Positions 51,125 through 63,753 of a DNA stretch of 64,000 nucleotides are shown here, piece by piece. The notes below the pieces were generated by a model. That model had not been told where the DNA came from, did not search any database, and saw nothing but the letters and a program-made list of their open reading frames with translations. The DNA comes from Panicum virgatum. Lineage: Eukaryota > Streptophyta > Magnoliopsida > Poales > Poaceae. Each line of letters begins with the position of its first letter. Positions within the stretch are counted from its first letter, which is position 1. The translations under genes and the position numbers were made by a program. Location: the NCBI RefSeq assembly GCF_016808335.1, contig NC_053143.1, positions 5,613,398-5,677,397 of the forward strand, written 5' to 3'.

Positions 51125-53664
51125 GCTAGCCGACTGCTGCGGCACCCCGTGCCCGAGCTCCCATGAAAATTCATGGACACACGGTCACGGGAGCTCAATC
51201 TCAAGTACAAGCAAGCAGTGCTTGAATTAATCGGAGGAGCGCAGACCTCATCGGCACCATTGCAGGGCCACGACGCCGCGGTATGGCCGTTGTGCCCATC
51301 ACATGCGCCATGGTTGGCCGCTTTTGCTGCGCTGCTGCAAGCCAGCAGACACTGTTGTGGGCAGGGCTAGCTCCGACGATGCGGGACCGCGGAAGACAAG
51401 AAGTAGAGTGAGGGCGCAAGATCATGGACTCAGCTCATCACTCATGTGAAGACAGCGAGTGGGGATTCGTTGGGGAAACTAGAGGCCGATGATGGATGTG
51501 ATGAGACTTGCGTCAGCGAAAGGATAAGAGGATAACTAAAGGAACGTGTGGAGGTGAAGATTCCTAAGGACATATTTGCATATTTGACAGCAGCTCGTGT
51601 GGCTCCCCAGGCTCCAGCTCGAGCAGCTCGTTAAAACAACCGAGAAAAAAAATGTGGCTCAGCTCATTAGTAAAATAAAATGAACCGAGCCGAACTAATC
51701 TCGAGTCGAGCGAGCTAACGAGCTACGGACATTTCGTTCAGCCCTAGCTACTACTACTACGAGCTAAACGAGATCGATCGCCCGCTCCCTAGCGAACACC
51801 GTCGGCCTTTGGGAAATGCCTGTTCACCATCACGATGCTAGATCTTGATGCTGCACAGCCGCGTCAAGTTTGTCATTTACACCTACATTGTCGTCGACGG
51901 TTAATGGATCGAGAAGACGTACGCATCAGCTAGCATGCTGCTAGCTCTTCTTGCATCACACTTACATTGAACTCGTACTCCCCTCCGCCATGCTGACAGA
52001 GAAGAGCAGCACGAGAACTGCGACAACGATAGAAGCAAGTAGAAGGTCGTAGGAGGCTAGGAGGTAGTCATTGTTACCTTTTCTTGAGCTCTCGTCCTGA
52101 GACACTCGACAGCTGATCGATGAGCTCTTATTATTAGCTAATGGCTAAGGACCGAATGAATGCTAGGCGTGCTTGAGATGGCAGTAGAGGTTCCTGTATA
52201 TTCTTGACGTTTCTGAATTATTTCTTCTTGCACAATGCGTAATGATTTCTTTTAAGTATATGAGTATACTTCACGTTTAATTTATTACTACTGGAGTTTC
52301 AATCTGTTTTAAGATAAGTTATTGAGTTTTATTCAGCGCTATATATATGTATCCGCTCATAGAGTTAATTCAGATCTTGATCGTGCTCCTTTTTTCCTTT
52401 TTCTAAGATGGAGAATGGAGGTGAAATCATTTTTTTCTATGTTAGGTCTCAATTATCCGCATTAGTCAGTTCCTGCTGCATTAGGTTTGTGTCAACCTAA
52501 GCTATGACATAGCAATAACATTTATCGTGATATATGTTTTAGGAATTTATTTTAAACTTGAAAACATGTCCGTGCGTTGCTACGGCTAAAATTAATATGA
52601 TTACAATGATATGATACATTTATATTTTATACATTTTTTATATAACTTTTTGCACAACTAAAGAGTAATAAAAAATTGTAGTCTCACTACTGTAAACGTT
52701 TTTGTGGTTTTTTACGTGATGGATGAAGACCATATAAAGTTACATTTCATCTTTATTTTTATATAAAAATAAAGTAAAGATAATGGGTACCGAGCATTGC
52801 AATGAAAACCAAACCAATATCTATGTTTTCTTTACCTATTTCTATAGAGGGGACCGATTTTGCAGTACTTTAACATTTTAGTACATTATCCCTCATTGAC
52901 AGGCTGGACCGGAACGGGTCCCTATGTCGGTGCGTACGTTCTGCCCGTTTTAGTTTTTTGTCTCCGCCTGTTGGTGTCCAACTCAAACTGCATTGCTACC
53001 CCGCCTCAAATGAAAGATCCGCCAGATCCCGTCCTCTTGATCACGTTGCTGTTACTCGCAATGTCCCTACTCTAGCCGATCCCACCCCGGCTGCACTGTT
53101 GCGCCCCTGCGTGAGCCTTGGCAAGATTGACGACTCCATAAGCCTGCCCGTGCCACGACGTCCCCACCCAGATCACAACGTCCCTGGCTCGCATGCGCCG
53201 ATGGGGATGTTTGCTAGTATATATAACACATGTATTTCAGCCTATATTTTTGTGCACTCCAACCGATCTCTTGTATGTGCCTCTTCTTATTTCCCATTCA
53301 TCTATATTTCATATTATCTTCTAACTAATTAAGAAGCTAATTGTCCTATATGTAACTGGTAATATTTATTGAATACTATATTTGCAGTACTGTCTATATT
53401 TCTTGCATAAGTTTCATGGTTATAGAGCTATTAAAATAATTATTGCAAATATAGCAATGATAGTTCACGCATATTGGTGATTCAGAGTGATAACATATAT
53501 AATACACAAAACTGAATCTACAGAATTTGTGAAAAAAAACATAAAAACACAATCGTAAAGAAAAAGCAACACACAAAACACACTCTCTCTACTCCTATGT
53601 TTCTTTTCTCTCTCTCAATCGCAACTCTCGATTATTAGAAGACAAATTACTGGTCTTTGCCTAA
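51125..53664. other. Helitron interior, no gene recognised
   Basis: 51125-51420 is GC-rich without a domain. 51600-51740 has repeated GAGCTCG / CGAGCTC words ending in TTCGTTCAGCCCTAG. 52553-52580 holds CATGTCCGTGCGTTGCTACGG, the usual inner hairpin of a Helitron 3' end on the minus strand, but with a damaged CTAG. The rest is AT-rich. Confidence 0.45.
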
Positions 53665-53902
53665 GAGCAAGTATTATGGTTGGCTATAAGTAGGCTGAAT
53701 GATGAGGTGGAGGAGAGATAAGAGGAGAGAGGAAGTGAGCTGTAAACTTACAGCCAGCTTTGACACAAGAATTAAGAAATTTTATGAGATAGACAATTGA
53801 GCGATATAATAATGGTGGAGACCTAAACCACTATACAAGTGGGCTGAGCGATGAGCTGCAAAGAGTTTTGTAGTGTAGTATGCTAAATCATTAGCCTTGC
53901 TC
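53665..53902. mobile_element. Tourist-type MITE, TSD TAA
   Basis: The ends GAGCAAGTATTATGG and ATTAGCCTTGCTC are flanked by TAA (53662-53664 and 53903-53905). 238 bp, non-coding. It lies inside the Helitron. Confidence 0.8.
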
Positions 53903-54438
53903 TAAAATCGATGCTCTCTAACTGTCTCCTTTCTGCTCTCTCTGCTCTCTCTCTCTCTCTCAATTGTTGCTCCCTCTCTCCAATCACAGCCATGGCCTTC
54001 AATTGCCGCTCCTCTCTCCAATGATAGATAAGGTAGCCGGTCCCTGCACCTGGTGAAGAGACGCCGCTGCTGTCCATCGGCGCGTGACCCAGGGACGTTG
54101 TGGTCCGGGTGGGGTTATCCAGTCGTCAGGCTTGCCAGGGCTCACGGAGGAGCCGGCGTGGGATCGGCCTTAGCACGGACACTGATCCGGCAGATCTTTC
54201 AGTCGAGGCGGGGTAGCCATGCAGGTGGAGTTGGACACCAACGGGCAGACGACAAAGAACTAAAATGGCCAGAATGCAACAAGATAGGGGACTCGTTCCA
54301 GCACAGCCTATCAGCCTCTTTAAAAATAGGTAAAGATAAATATATTAATTTAATTAATACTCAATTGAAAATATTTTTGAATTAAAATTTAATTAGAGTT
54401 TTTAAATCACGTGTGTGTCGCACGTGCATGTATCCTAG

Positions 54439-54613
54439 TACGACAAATGATCAGAAAAACATTATCTTTCTTTTTCATATATCTCTTTCGTCTTGGACTC
54501 TTGGGTTGGCCCTGACCACTTCGATCGAGATCGTGTCCTTGGTGTTTCGTAGCTTACTGTCCGGTCAAGCTCTACATCAGCTGTCCGACAGCTCACCACG
54601 TCGAAAAATTTCG
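54439..54613. repeat. Direct duplication, copy 2, right part
   Basis: It resumes directly after the Helitron CTAG and matches copy 1 at 48935-49098, with several substitutions and a small insertion (CTCTTGGG). Confidence 0.75.
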
Positions 54614-55888
54614 AACTGCCTCAAATCACATAAAAGCTTTTTTCCTTTTATATATCTTCATCAGAGCGTTTGATCCCTAGCTACCAAATGATAACAACAC
54701 GATTGGCTTGAGGTAATAGCACATCAATTGTCTTTTTTTTTATGTTCATCCAGAACATATATCAGAGCATTTGATTCATACCGAACGTTGCTGCCATCCC
54801 TAAGCACTGTGGCATGCATGTTTGTATTCCATCAGCTCACCAATATGTTGAGGAAGAGCTTCCACCCCAAATGTTTTATTGGTTGGGAAACGGTGTACCC
54901 AAACTGCATGTCACTCCTTCCGGTCAATCACCCACCTCGTGGATCATCATGCAACTGGCAACGCTCCCTCCGTTCTCGAAAAGAAAGTTATTTTGGATAG
55001 TGACATGGTCTCCAAAGATTAACTTTGACTTCTTATTTTTATAAAAATATTTATCGCAAAGTGATATATTATATTTTTATGAAAGTTTTTTTTCTGAACA
55101 AATCTATTCATATAGTTTTTGTATTTTGAAACTCAATAATTTAAAAGTTATTTATGATTTATATTCCTAATGTTTGACTCAAGCCTTGTTCAAAACTCAC
55201 CGGAAGACCACTATGGCACTATCACACGCAGAACTCATTTCAATTACTTATCATAGTCTCGGGCTAGGTTGCAACAAATAGAAAATAGGAGCGGTAGCTA
55301 AGCTTCAGGCCGTCCTTCTTGATCGCTCCTCCATAGGCAGACTTGAGCGAAGCACGGCCCATACTCAATCATCCTTCATTGTTGGGTTGACCTTCTAGTC
55401 GGATCTTGCATCTATCAAACTATTCCTAAGGAATGAGATATGTTCAAGTCACCATCCGTATGTAAGCATTAAGTGCACTACTCTAGTGTAACAAATAATT
55501 CAAGGAAGAGCTGGGGTTTCCTATGCATAAGCAACAACATGAGTACAATATTATCTAGCAGCAATGCCTAATAATAAGTAATCAGATCATATATGGGCCT
55601 GAACCTGGCATTTCTCCGAAGTCTTCTTGGGTCTCTGGGTTGTCCTTGTCGTCGATCATCTCCTTGGTGACGGGTGCTAATCGTAATTACAAATAAGTAC
55701 AAGGGCCAAAGTGCAAAAGTACACAAAGTTGTTCAAATAAGATCCAAATCACCACAAACCTATTCTAATAGGGCATGATTTGGATCGCATCACACTAACA
55801 TAATATTACATATATATATATATAATATGTACATACATATAGAGTTCATATATGGAACACTTAGGAGTTCAAAAGTACTTGAGATCGC
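54614..55888. other. Intergenic between duplication and CACTA gene
   Basis: AT-rich, no gene recognised. The 3' terminus of the CACTA element whose gene ends at 55889 would be expected here, but I see no matching CACTA end with subterminal repeats. Confidence 0.45.
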
Positions 55889-58800
55889 ATCAACTATAGT
55901 AACATATCAGTTTCCTCGTCGTCGGATCTTCTTTGGCGACGCTTGTACGGAGATCGCCATGAAATTCACCATTAGGATTCATGACTTCATCGAGCAGGAA
56001 TCCGCACATAGCTTCTTGAATTGCCCTGACCCAAGCCATTTCAATGACTTCTTCTTTCATCCACCAACGCTGTCATATTTTCAGATTAAAATTTGAGAAT
56101 AAAAAATAATAAATTAAAATAATGAGCAGATATGATTGTGGTCACGTACATTGAATGCCTCCTGTGTCATTTGCCCTTTTTCACTTGTAAAGTTCTTGAT
56201 CCACTCGCATACGTAGTATCCACATAAGTTGTTTCCTTGCTCCTGTCTCCAACACTATGGGCAAATGTGGGTTACGATATAGAATTTAAATGATGTTTAT
56301 TACGAATGACACTAGTAGCGAGAATATATTCATACCGAAAAATCAGTCACCCAACGAAGAGGCTCGATTTCACCTTTCATGCCTATGTGTTTGCGGAGGT
56401 AACGACTCCATGCAGTATTTATCACCTCGATGAGATCTCGGTACTTTGATTTATCTTGCCTTAACGAGTCGTACACCAAGACCTTGTGATCCTCAATCCG
56501 AATACAAAGCAATATCCAATGAAAGTTGTGCATATACATACGCATAACCAATTAATGTTGATTATAATAGTTACTAAATAGTATTATTAATACGAAGGGA
56601 TTGAAAAAAAGAGACTAATGAAGAACGACTAACTTATGATTATATGGCAAGAGAATGAAGGGACACATGCTATTCTTACGCACCCCCCTGTATATAACAT
56701 TGACTATGTCTTCAGGCTTTTGCGCTACCGATTGCTCGTGTATAACATCGGGGTCCAAGAACCCGATGTTATGGAAGTTTTTCTTTCGGCAAATTTGAAT
56801 TTTTGACCTACGGGACACAAAAAAAGAGGGAATCAGTCAACACACAAGGCTAAAATAATGAAGTGAGAGACAATACTTACATGCACCATACACTAATGAG
56901 GTACTTGTGAAGGGCATCTTGATGGTATAAATCGTAAAGTGCTTCAAACTCGACATATACATCATCTGCCCCCGCCAGAAATGCTCATCTTTAATCCGAG
57001 CTGGGAACATCTCTAATTCATTAGCTCGAGATTGCACGGCATACCATTTGTGTAACTCGGCCATTCTTGTTGGTAGGAATGGTAGTAACTCTGGCCATAT
57101 CAAAGGTTCACCAAGTACAAACTTTTTCTTGCCGCGGGCATTCTGTAGGGCCTCCCCAAGCAATTGAGCCCTTGTTAGATCAGTTTGTAATATCATCCCA
57201 GCCATGGTCTCCGGATCTCTTGATTCATCAGGACATTCTTCACGGGGCACTATCAACGGAGGGATCGATTGTTTGGACTGCTCTCCGAGCTAGAGAACGG
57301 TCTTTGCATTAATCCGCCGATTCTTGGGGTTGCTGTAGCACTTTCTGATCTGCCGATCATAATCCGATTCCCTTTCTTTCTCCTTGGTGGGATCTTTAAT
57401 GAAGTGTTTAATGAAGTGTGCCTTTGCAACCGGATCTGTTTCTGGCTTCTTGTTCGCAGCCTCCCTCAGTAGCTTGTGCTTCAGCAAGAAGGTTTGAAAC
57501 AATTCTTCTGCCTCTTCCTCTTCTGGAGCCTTCACTTTCTTCTTTGTTTGCTGCTTATGAGATGGCTGGACCGAAGGTACCGTGTATGCCCTCTGTCGCT
57601 GACTCTGATTCTGTTGTGTGGCTGGTGATGATGCCGGACTGGGCTCGCTTTGTGCGGCTGGTGATGGCGGATCCATGCTGGGGTCCCGTGCAGGCGGCAG
57701 AGAAGGTGGACCAACACTAGGATTCCTGTCAGCTGGCGTTGGTGATCTTTACCTTGAGCACCGAGTGGAATCTGTGGCTGCTTGCACCAATCTTATGTCG
57801 TGCTTTGGGCAAGTGATCCATGTGTGTATGGCATGTTGTAGTTCTGTTTCTTCGGGACCTATAGGGATTGGGAGGTCCATGTCTTCCCAGCATTCTTCAG
57901 TAATTCTGTCAACAAAGACTCTGGTGTATCCTTTAGGAATCGGCTGGCAATGTATTGTCCCGCCTTCTTCTTGGACTTCCACATAACCCTCAGCACAAAC
58001 TTTGAGATTTTTCCCATAAAGAACCAGAATCTCACATTGGGTCCTAACGGTGATGTCGTCAATGGCGTCCCTCGGCTTGTCGGCACCCAGATTAGGGTGC
58101 TCCGTGGAAGCAACACTGCTACGACGCTGAGAGGGGGGGCTGATCTCCACATTGGCAGCTGGTTGGTCCGAGCGTTGCCCAACTGTTGCCTCAAGTGACA
58201 TTATCCGGTTTTCTAGGCTACGGATCTTCTCTGCCACTACTGCTTTGCTTCTGCATCGGCTTTGGTAGGTTTCGAGATCTTCGGAAAAGCCATATTTCCA
58301 TGGAACTACACGCATGCCTCGGGTCCGTCCAGAGTGTTCCACATTCCCAAGAGCGTAAGTCAGCTCGTCATTCTCTCTGTTGGGCGGGAAGGTTCCTTCT
58401 TCCGTATGGCTCATTGCGTCGTCAAGTCTTTGGGCAGCTTCTCTTAGTACGTCGCTAGTCACAAACATTCCAGAGTCGGGGTCTAGTGTGCCTCCATGAG
58501 CATAGAAGTAATACCTTACTTGTTTGGGCCAACTCAAGGTCTGCGGTACGATTCCTTTTGCAATTAAATTATTTTCCATCTTTTCCCATTTCGGAACAGC
58601 AACCTTATAACCTCCAGGCCCAATTCTATGGAAGTTTGTCTTTTTACTAGCATTCATTTTGCCTTGAATTGAGGCTGCAACGCTGTCAGCACTATGCTTG
58701 TAGTTCACGAATTTATTCCACCACTCTCGTTGCTTTTTCCAGACTTTATCAAAATCTGGTGAGGCCCTTGTTGACATAGTTTGCCACCAATTTTTTCTTG

Positions 58801-59965
58801 AACGAGCCGAACTGAATTGCCATCTTTTTAAATGCTCATCCCTTTACTTTGTCAGCTTTGCCTGGGAGAAAGTTGAAGTGCAACAACACCTCTTTCCATA
58901 ACAAATCTTTCTCTGAATCTGGCATGATATCTTCAGGTCGATCAAAGACTTTATTTCTCTTTCAAAGCTTGTACTTTATGGGGACGCTTTCCCTAACAAG
59001 ATATCCCAATTAATTTATAAATGTCATCTTAATTTGACCAGGGGCTAGTGGCTCGCCGGTTGCTTCGTCGATCTCCGTGATGGTCGTACATCCTACCATC
59101 TTCCTCTTGGAGCCACGTTTCTATTTAGGCTTCGTCGATCCAGATGCCCGAAAGAATATCTAAAAATTAATACAAGTTGTCCACGCGTATATATATAAAT
59201 TCTCAAATTGCAGGTGGGCGCGGGATGTGGACAGCCGCATGGCCACCACACTTGCCGCAAATTAATCAAGCGGGTTCGTGACTGTCCGCAAATTAATCAA
59301 GCGGGTTGCTAGCAACTAGTGGACGTCGCGGCAGGTATGCGTAACCCGCATAACCCGCAAGCAAGTTTAGCTAGCTTTTTTTTTCTTCACAACGGTTCAC
59401 TTGTACGTATTATTTCAAAAACATCATAAAATCTTTGGATGTTGAACAATTAAGTAAACATTCAAAGATGGATATCCCTTTGGACAAGGGTTCCAGATCG
59501 AAAATTATCATGATATTAGGTAACTTATTGACTGAAACATTCATGAGAATTTTTAGCAGGACCACGACTGCTTACACAAGGACTGAAATCATCAACAAAG
59601 CTAGCAACATAACACAAATAGTTCGCAGCTGGGCCGCATGTGTCACAAACTAGAATTTTGCAGGGCGGGTTTGCGGGCTCGTATAAGAACCCGCCCCGCC
59701 TGCAATCTGAATAAATTCTAATTACATATATATTGACAAAACTTTTATCCTGATGCCTGAAAGAATATCTAAACTTTTATACCACGGCTTCCTTGACATT
59801 TTCTTCTTCTTCCCCACTAATATCTTGCTCCTCGTCGCCATGATAATGCAAGTTTAAAAATTGGCTGCTATTGTTCTCGTCCTCATCAAACTCTGGAGCA
59901 ATGTACCCAGTACTACCACAAATGAGCTCGTGCATTAACTCGTCTTGGTTGTCCGTAGGATCCAT
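55889..59965 (-). pseudogene. CACTA second gene: TNP1-like region with C-terminal Ulp1 protease
   Basis: The minus-strand gene starts at MDPTDNQDELMHELICGSTG (59965) and is split by introns. The next recognised coding part (about 59150-57749) holds a plant CACTA TNP1-like domain (WKKQREWWNKFVNYKHSADS, WPKQVRYYFYAHGG) and a later conserved domain (GYTRVFVDRITEECWEDMD). A Pro/Gln-rich linker (57676-57290) and the pre-protease exon (57256-56880) follow. The Ulp1 domain has FHWILL (His), VLVYDSL (Asp), and QEQGNNLCGYYVCEW with the catalytic Cys intact (about 56185-56200). The last exon begins RWWMKEEVIEMAW and stops at TGA 55891-55889. In-frame stops occur in the 58790-59060 part, and an insertion lies at 59180-59720, so the N-terminal half is damaged while the protease half looks sound. 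It probably helps CACTA transposition; the protease role is unproven. Confidence 0.72.
59180..59720. mobile_element. Foldback insertion (hAT-like ends) in the CACTA gene
   Basis: The left end ATTGCAGGTGGGCGCGGG and right end CCCGCCCCGCCTGCAAT are inverted. Outside them GATGCC(C/T)GAAAGAATATCTAAA appears on both sides (59145-59166 and 59751-59772). The ends resemble hAT CAGGnGCGGG termini. The 22-bp outer repeat is longer than a hAT duplication, so the mechanism is unclear. Confidence 0.5.
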
Positions 59966-60016
59966 TTCCACTACCTGAAACCAGATAAATAGCTTCCATG
60001 ACAATTCAGGAATCAC

Positions 60017-61419
60017 TTGTTCAATTCAATAGAGAAATTAATGTTTAGCAAAGGGAATGGCAACAAACATATAAATACATGTGCCAGAAGCCAGATTATC
60101 ACTAAAGGGTAGCCATATGCTATTTGTAATGTGCCTGCTCTCAACGCATTACAGAAAGTATGATAATTTTCCATAGTAAACATTTGTAATTGAAATGAAC
60201 CAATTCTCCTAATTTTTTTGGTATAGACAAAGATGGAAGCCATGTACAAGACTGAATTATCTTGATCGAGGTGAGCAAGGATGATTTCAAGATTCAAACA
60301 GACTAAGGCTTATTTCAAGATTCAAGCAATTTATTGATTCCAACCCGTTCACATTACAACAATGGACCAATAATCAATAAACATGTGCAAAAAAACAATG
60401 TAAAATACTACCAAGCAAGGAATGGTAGCGTTCACCTTCTCAAATAAGATCCGCAAAAACAATTAATCATTTTTTTTGCAGCATGATAAATCTATTTATT
60501 TTAGTATGATACAGCCAAAAGGAACTTCACCGGGGCTTCATGGAGATAATTGTTTAGAATAATACAACCAATGCAGATTGATTTGAAGGATTACTATTTT
60601 TCATTCTGACATATAGGACGTGTGCATGCTAGAACTGTAAGTAGTGTCAAGGGAGAAGTAAGGTTGCAACATGATACAAGATTATTTCTAGGATTTAAAG
60701 GGAGCCGAGAATTGATGTAATTGTAGTCCTAGAGTTATGGATCACTTGGACAGCACTAAACTTACTGTCAATAATTAAGAAGGTGATGCAAAATAAATTG
60801 ATAGTTAGAACACCTTCTGAATTCCACAAGACCCACTCTGACTATGCTTGACAATTGTATCCTCCCACTGGTATTACAATGGTCACTATAAGTTTGATTT
60901 GGACCATTGTAATACCGTGCGTCTAATTCTGTTGTTAATTATCCTCCCTGCTAACACGAAATTATTTTAGGTGCATAATAGGAAAAGGTATTAAATAGCC
61001 TAGTTTATTATATCAAACAATATGAAACCGAACTGAAAAGGTATTAATTATTCTCCCTGCTAACACGAATTGAATTAAGTATTTCATATGGCAGTTGGAT
61101 TAATTTCAAAACCTCGAAACAAGAGTTCCCAATTTAGATACCATCCATTGGTGCTATGTGAATGTGAGTACATTCCATTGCTGCAGGTAATATAACAATG
61201 GAACTCAATGGGCATAATCATTTCATTTTCATATATGCATGAAAAGTGCTTGCAAATTTAGTGATTAATATATGGAACTGAATTGTCTTAGCATATGGAC
61301 TGAATTACTAAATGTTTATCAGTGATTATTGCAATTTTACACATAATTCCTAGTCCAGATATACCAAGATTATGAATTAAATTTGAGTGAACTCACAAAG
61401 CCATATGTAACATATACCT
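60017..61419 (-). other. Probable first intron of the CACTA gene
   Basis: AT-rich sequence between the GC-rich leader (its donor reads CAG/GTATATGTTAC on the minus strand, near 61420) and the coding exon at 59965 (acceptor GGTTTCAG). No ORF recognised. Contains a 15-bp perfect inverted repeat at 60870-60916. Confidence 0.45.
60870..60916. repeat. Perfect 15-bp inverted repeat
   Basis: GGTATTACAATGGTC and GACCATTGTAATACC are separated by 17 bp. This could be a tiny MITE remnant or a stem-loop in the intron. Confidence 0.8.
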
Positions 61420-62105
61420 GAGCGAGGAGCCGATGAGGTCGGGGCGTGCGTCAAGGGCAGCCGCGTGGGGCGGTCGGGATGGCGGGGGCAGGGCGCGCGG
61501 CGTCGGGGCGGCCGCCGGGAACGAGCTCGATCGGCGGTGCACGCATGCGAGGGCCGGCCCACGCGTGGCCGGGGACGGCGGCGGTGGCGCGCGCGGGCGA
61601 GGCGAGGTCCGGGCGGCGGGGCCGGCCGAGAAGGCGGGGGATGACCGGGGCGGCGCGCGTGGGCGAGGACGAGACGAGGGCGGCGGCGGCGTCGGGCCGG
61701 GCCAGTAGGCTTCGGGTCAGGGTGGCATCGGGGCAGGGCGGTGTTGGGGCGGCGCCGGGAACGCATCGGGGCAGGGCGGCGTCGGGGCAACGAGGCCGCA
61801 GCCGGGTACGGCGCCGGCGGCGTGGCAGAGGACTAGACGAGGCCAGCGGCGCACGCGGGCGAGGGCCCGCCGGGGACGCACGCGCGGCCAGGGACAGCGG
61901 CGGCGACGCGGGCGAGACGACGAGGTCCGCGTCGGGGCATCGGGGCAACGAGGTGGCGGCCGGGGACGGCAGCGGTGCCGGCGCGACAGAGGACGAGACG
62001 AAGGCGGTGGCGGCGCGAGCGATGCACGTCGATCTGAAGAAGGGCGAAGAAGTGAGGAAGAAGGGGCCTGATCTCTGCTTTTGGGGGGCAGAGTGGCAAG
62101 GTTAG
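61420..62105 (-). other. GC-rich leader exon of the CACTA element
   Basis: The segment is strongly GC-rich and open on both strands (for example 61446-62105 plus, 61377-61790 minus) without domains. Its position, just inside subterminal repeats and just before a splice donor, suggests the untranslated first exon of the CACTA gene. The open frames are compositional. Confidence 0.45.
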
Positions 62106-62245
62106 TGCCGGCTGATAAGGCTAGCCGGCACTAACATGCCCCCATGACGTTAGGTTGGACAGGTTAGTGCCGGCTGGTATTCCGAGCCGGCACTAACTTG
62201 ATCAAGTTAGTGCCGGCTCGGAATACCAGCCGGCACTAACCTGTA
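62100..62245. repeat. CACTA subterminal repeats (TTAGTGCCGGC)
   Basis: GTTAGTGCCGGCTnG and its complement CnAGCCGGCACTAAC occur eight times, arranged as inverted pairs: GGTATTCCGAGCCGGC, then GCCGGCTCGGAATACC across TTGATCAA. The outer CACTA terminus beyond them is not recognisable. Confidence 0.75.
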
Positions 62246-62289
62246 CCATCTGGCGGGTACCGAAATTTGGCAGCGCCAATTCCATTTTA

Positions 62290-63753
62290 CCCTAAATTTT
62301 TAATATTTGCAATAATATCACAAAAAATTATTCGTAATAGGCTTAAAAAATAGAATAATATAGAAAAAATTCTGTCTTAATTTTTTTAGCATATTATTAA
62401 TTATATCAACACAATAATAATAGTAATTGAAGTAAATTAACGAATATGCAACCATCATTAATTATGTGTAGCTTATAGGGTTTATATGTGTATATGTTTC
62501 TGTTTTTCATAATAAATCGAAAACATTTCATTTTGATCCATGCAAAAATATTCAAAAAACTTTTCAATAGTAGCCTATACAATGATGTAATCAATTCGCA
62601 TATTACTTGGTTATTTATTTGTAATTTAATGTTTCAATTCTTCTAGTAATGCAAAATTAGTGAACGTAAATAATATTTATCCCATGCAAAAATATAATAT
62701 TATCTGAAGATGATATTGTGTCATAATTGGACAAATAGTATCGAGAATTGAGATAAATATGATGCGGTGCGTTACATTACATTACTGATTGAGAGAATTC
62801 AATATATAACTTATATAAAACTACTACTCATTGAGTACATATGCTAACGCTCCAAGAATCGGCGCGCTCTCGTGAGTCGTGGCCACGTGGGGCCGGGGTA
62901 CTGTTCATAATTAAAAATAATAATAAAATTATAATTCATAATAAAAAATAAAAAAAATAAAAAAATAAAAACATGTGGGCCCCACGTGTTTAAATGTTTA
63001 GTTATTTTTTATACACAAAAATAATAAAAAATTTTGTATACTACATTTACCTCTATTATTTATTGGATTTTGTTTTCACTTTGTGAACTCGCAAAATATA
63101 ATTGAATCATCCATTAATTCCTAATCTTATCATTTTTTCTACCAAAATTAATAATTAGTGCAAGCTAATCCATCAACTATATCTGTTAACATACAAAAAA
63201 TGAATTCCTACATGTACTATTTATGCAGAACCCATGTGGGTCCTGTATGCTAGATGGTACCCACATAATATTTAATTGGAGTCCACTCATAAAATATGTT
63301 TAATTATTTATTTACACGAAAATAATAAACATATTTCATACACTACATTTACATGTGCTAGCCCATACTACTTAACGGATTTTAATTCCACTTCGTAAAC
63401 TCGCAAAATATAATTGTATGACAATCCATGAACTATACCAACTATAAATTACTAATCTTTTCTTTTACCCTACCAAAATCAATAATAAATGTAAATCAAT
63501 CCACCTACCGTACCTACTAACATAAAACAAAAAATTCTTAAAAATATATATATCCATACATTTAGCGTGCTCTCGGACTTTAAACTACTATACCTATGTA
63601 CTGTAACTTTCAGACTTCATTCAATACATCAACACATTGTTAAAATGCATCAACATGATATTGCTTTAACTGTAGCACACGATAATATATTTTTGTTATT
63701 ATTTTAGATCAAACCTTTTGCTATAGGCGCGCATAGCGCGCCAACCTTCCTAG
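62290..63753 (+). mobile_element. AT-rich Helitron with clear 3' end
   Basis: The 3' end has the hairpin GGCGCGC-ATA-GCGCGCC, then AACCTTCCTAG ending at 63753 and followed by T. This fits a Helitron exactly. The 5' end is not certain; it lies somewhere between about 62290 and 62830. The body is AT-rich with repeated TTCACTTTGTGAACTCGCAAA-like words and no Rep/helicase. Confidence 0.6.

Larger units (their letters stand above)
49648..54438 (+). mobile_element. Helitron, 4.8 kb, interrupting duplication copy 2
   Basis: The 5' end TCTTCTATACTACGAAGAAC follows host A (49647). The 3' end is a hairpin CACGTGTGTGTCGCACGTG, then CATGTATCCTAG ending at 54438 and followed by host T. Removing 49648-54438 rejoins the sequence homologous to copy 1 (..CAAGGGCAAAATTTCCAAA / TACGACAAATGATCAG..), which independently supports both boundaries. 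No RepHel protein is visible, so it is non-autonomous. It contains a CACTA element, a Tourist MITE and an older Helitron end, so it is a composite that has gathered insertions. Confidence 0.82.

Noticed and set aside
61377..62105. ORFs up to 219 codons in GC-rich DNA
   Set aside because: Arg/Ala/Gly-rich on both strands with no domain. Better explained as a GC-rich leader exon of the CACTA element.
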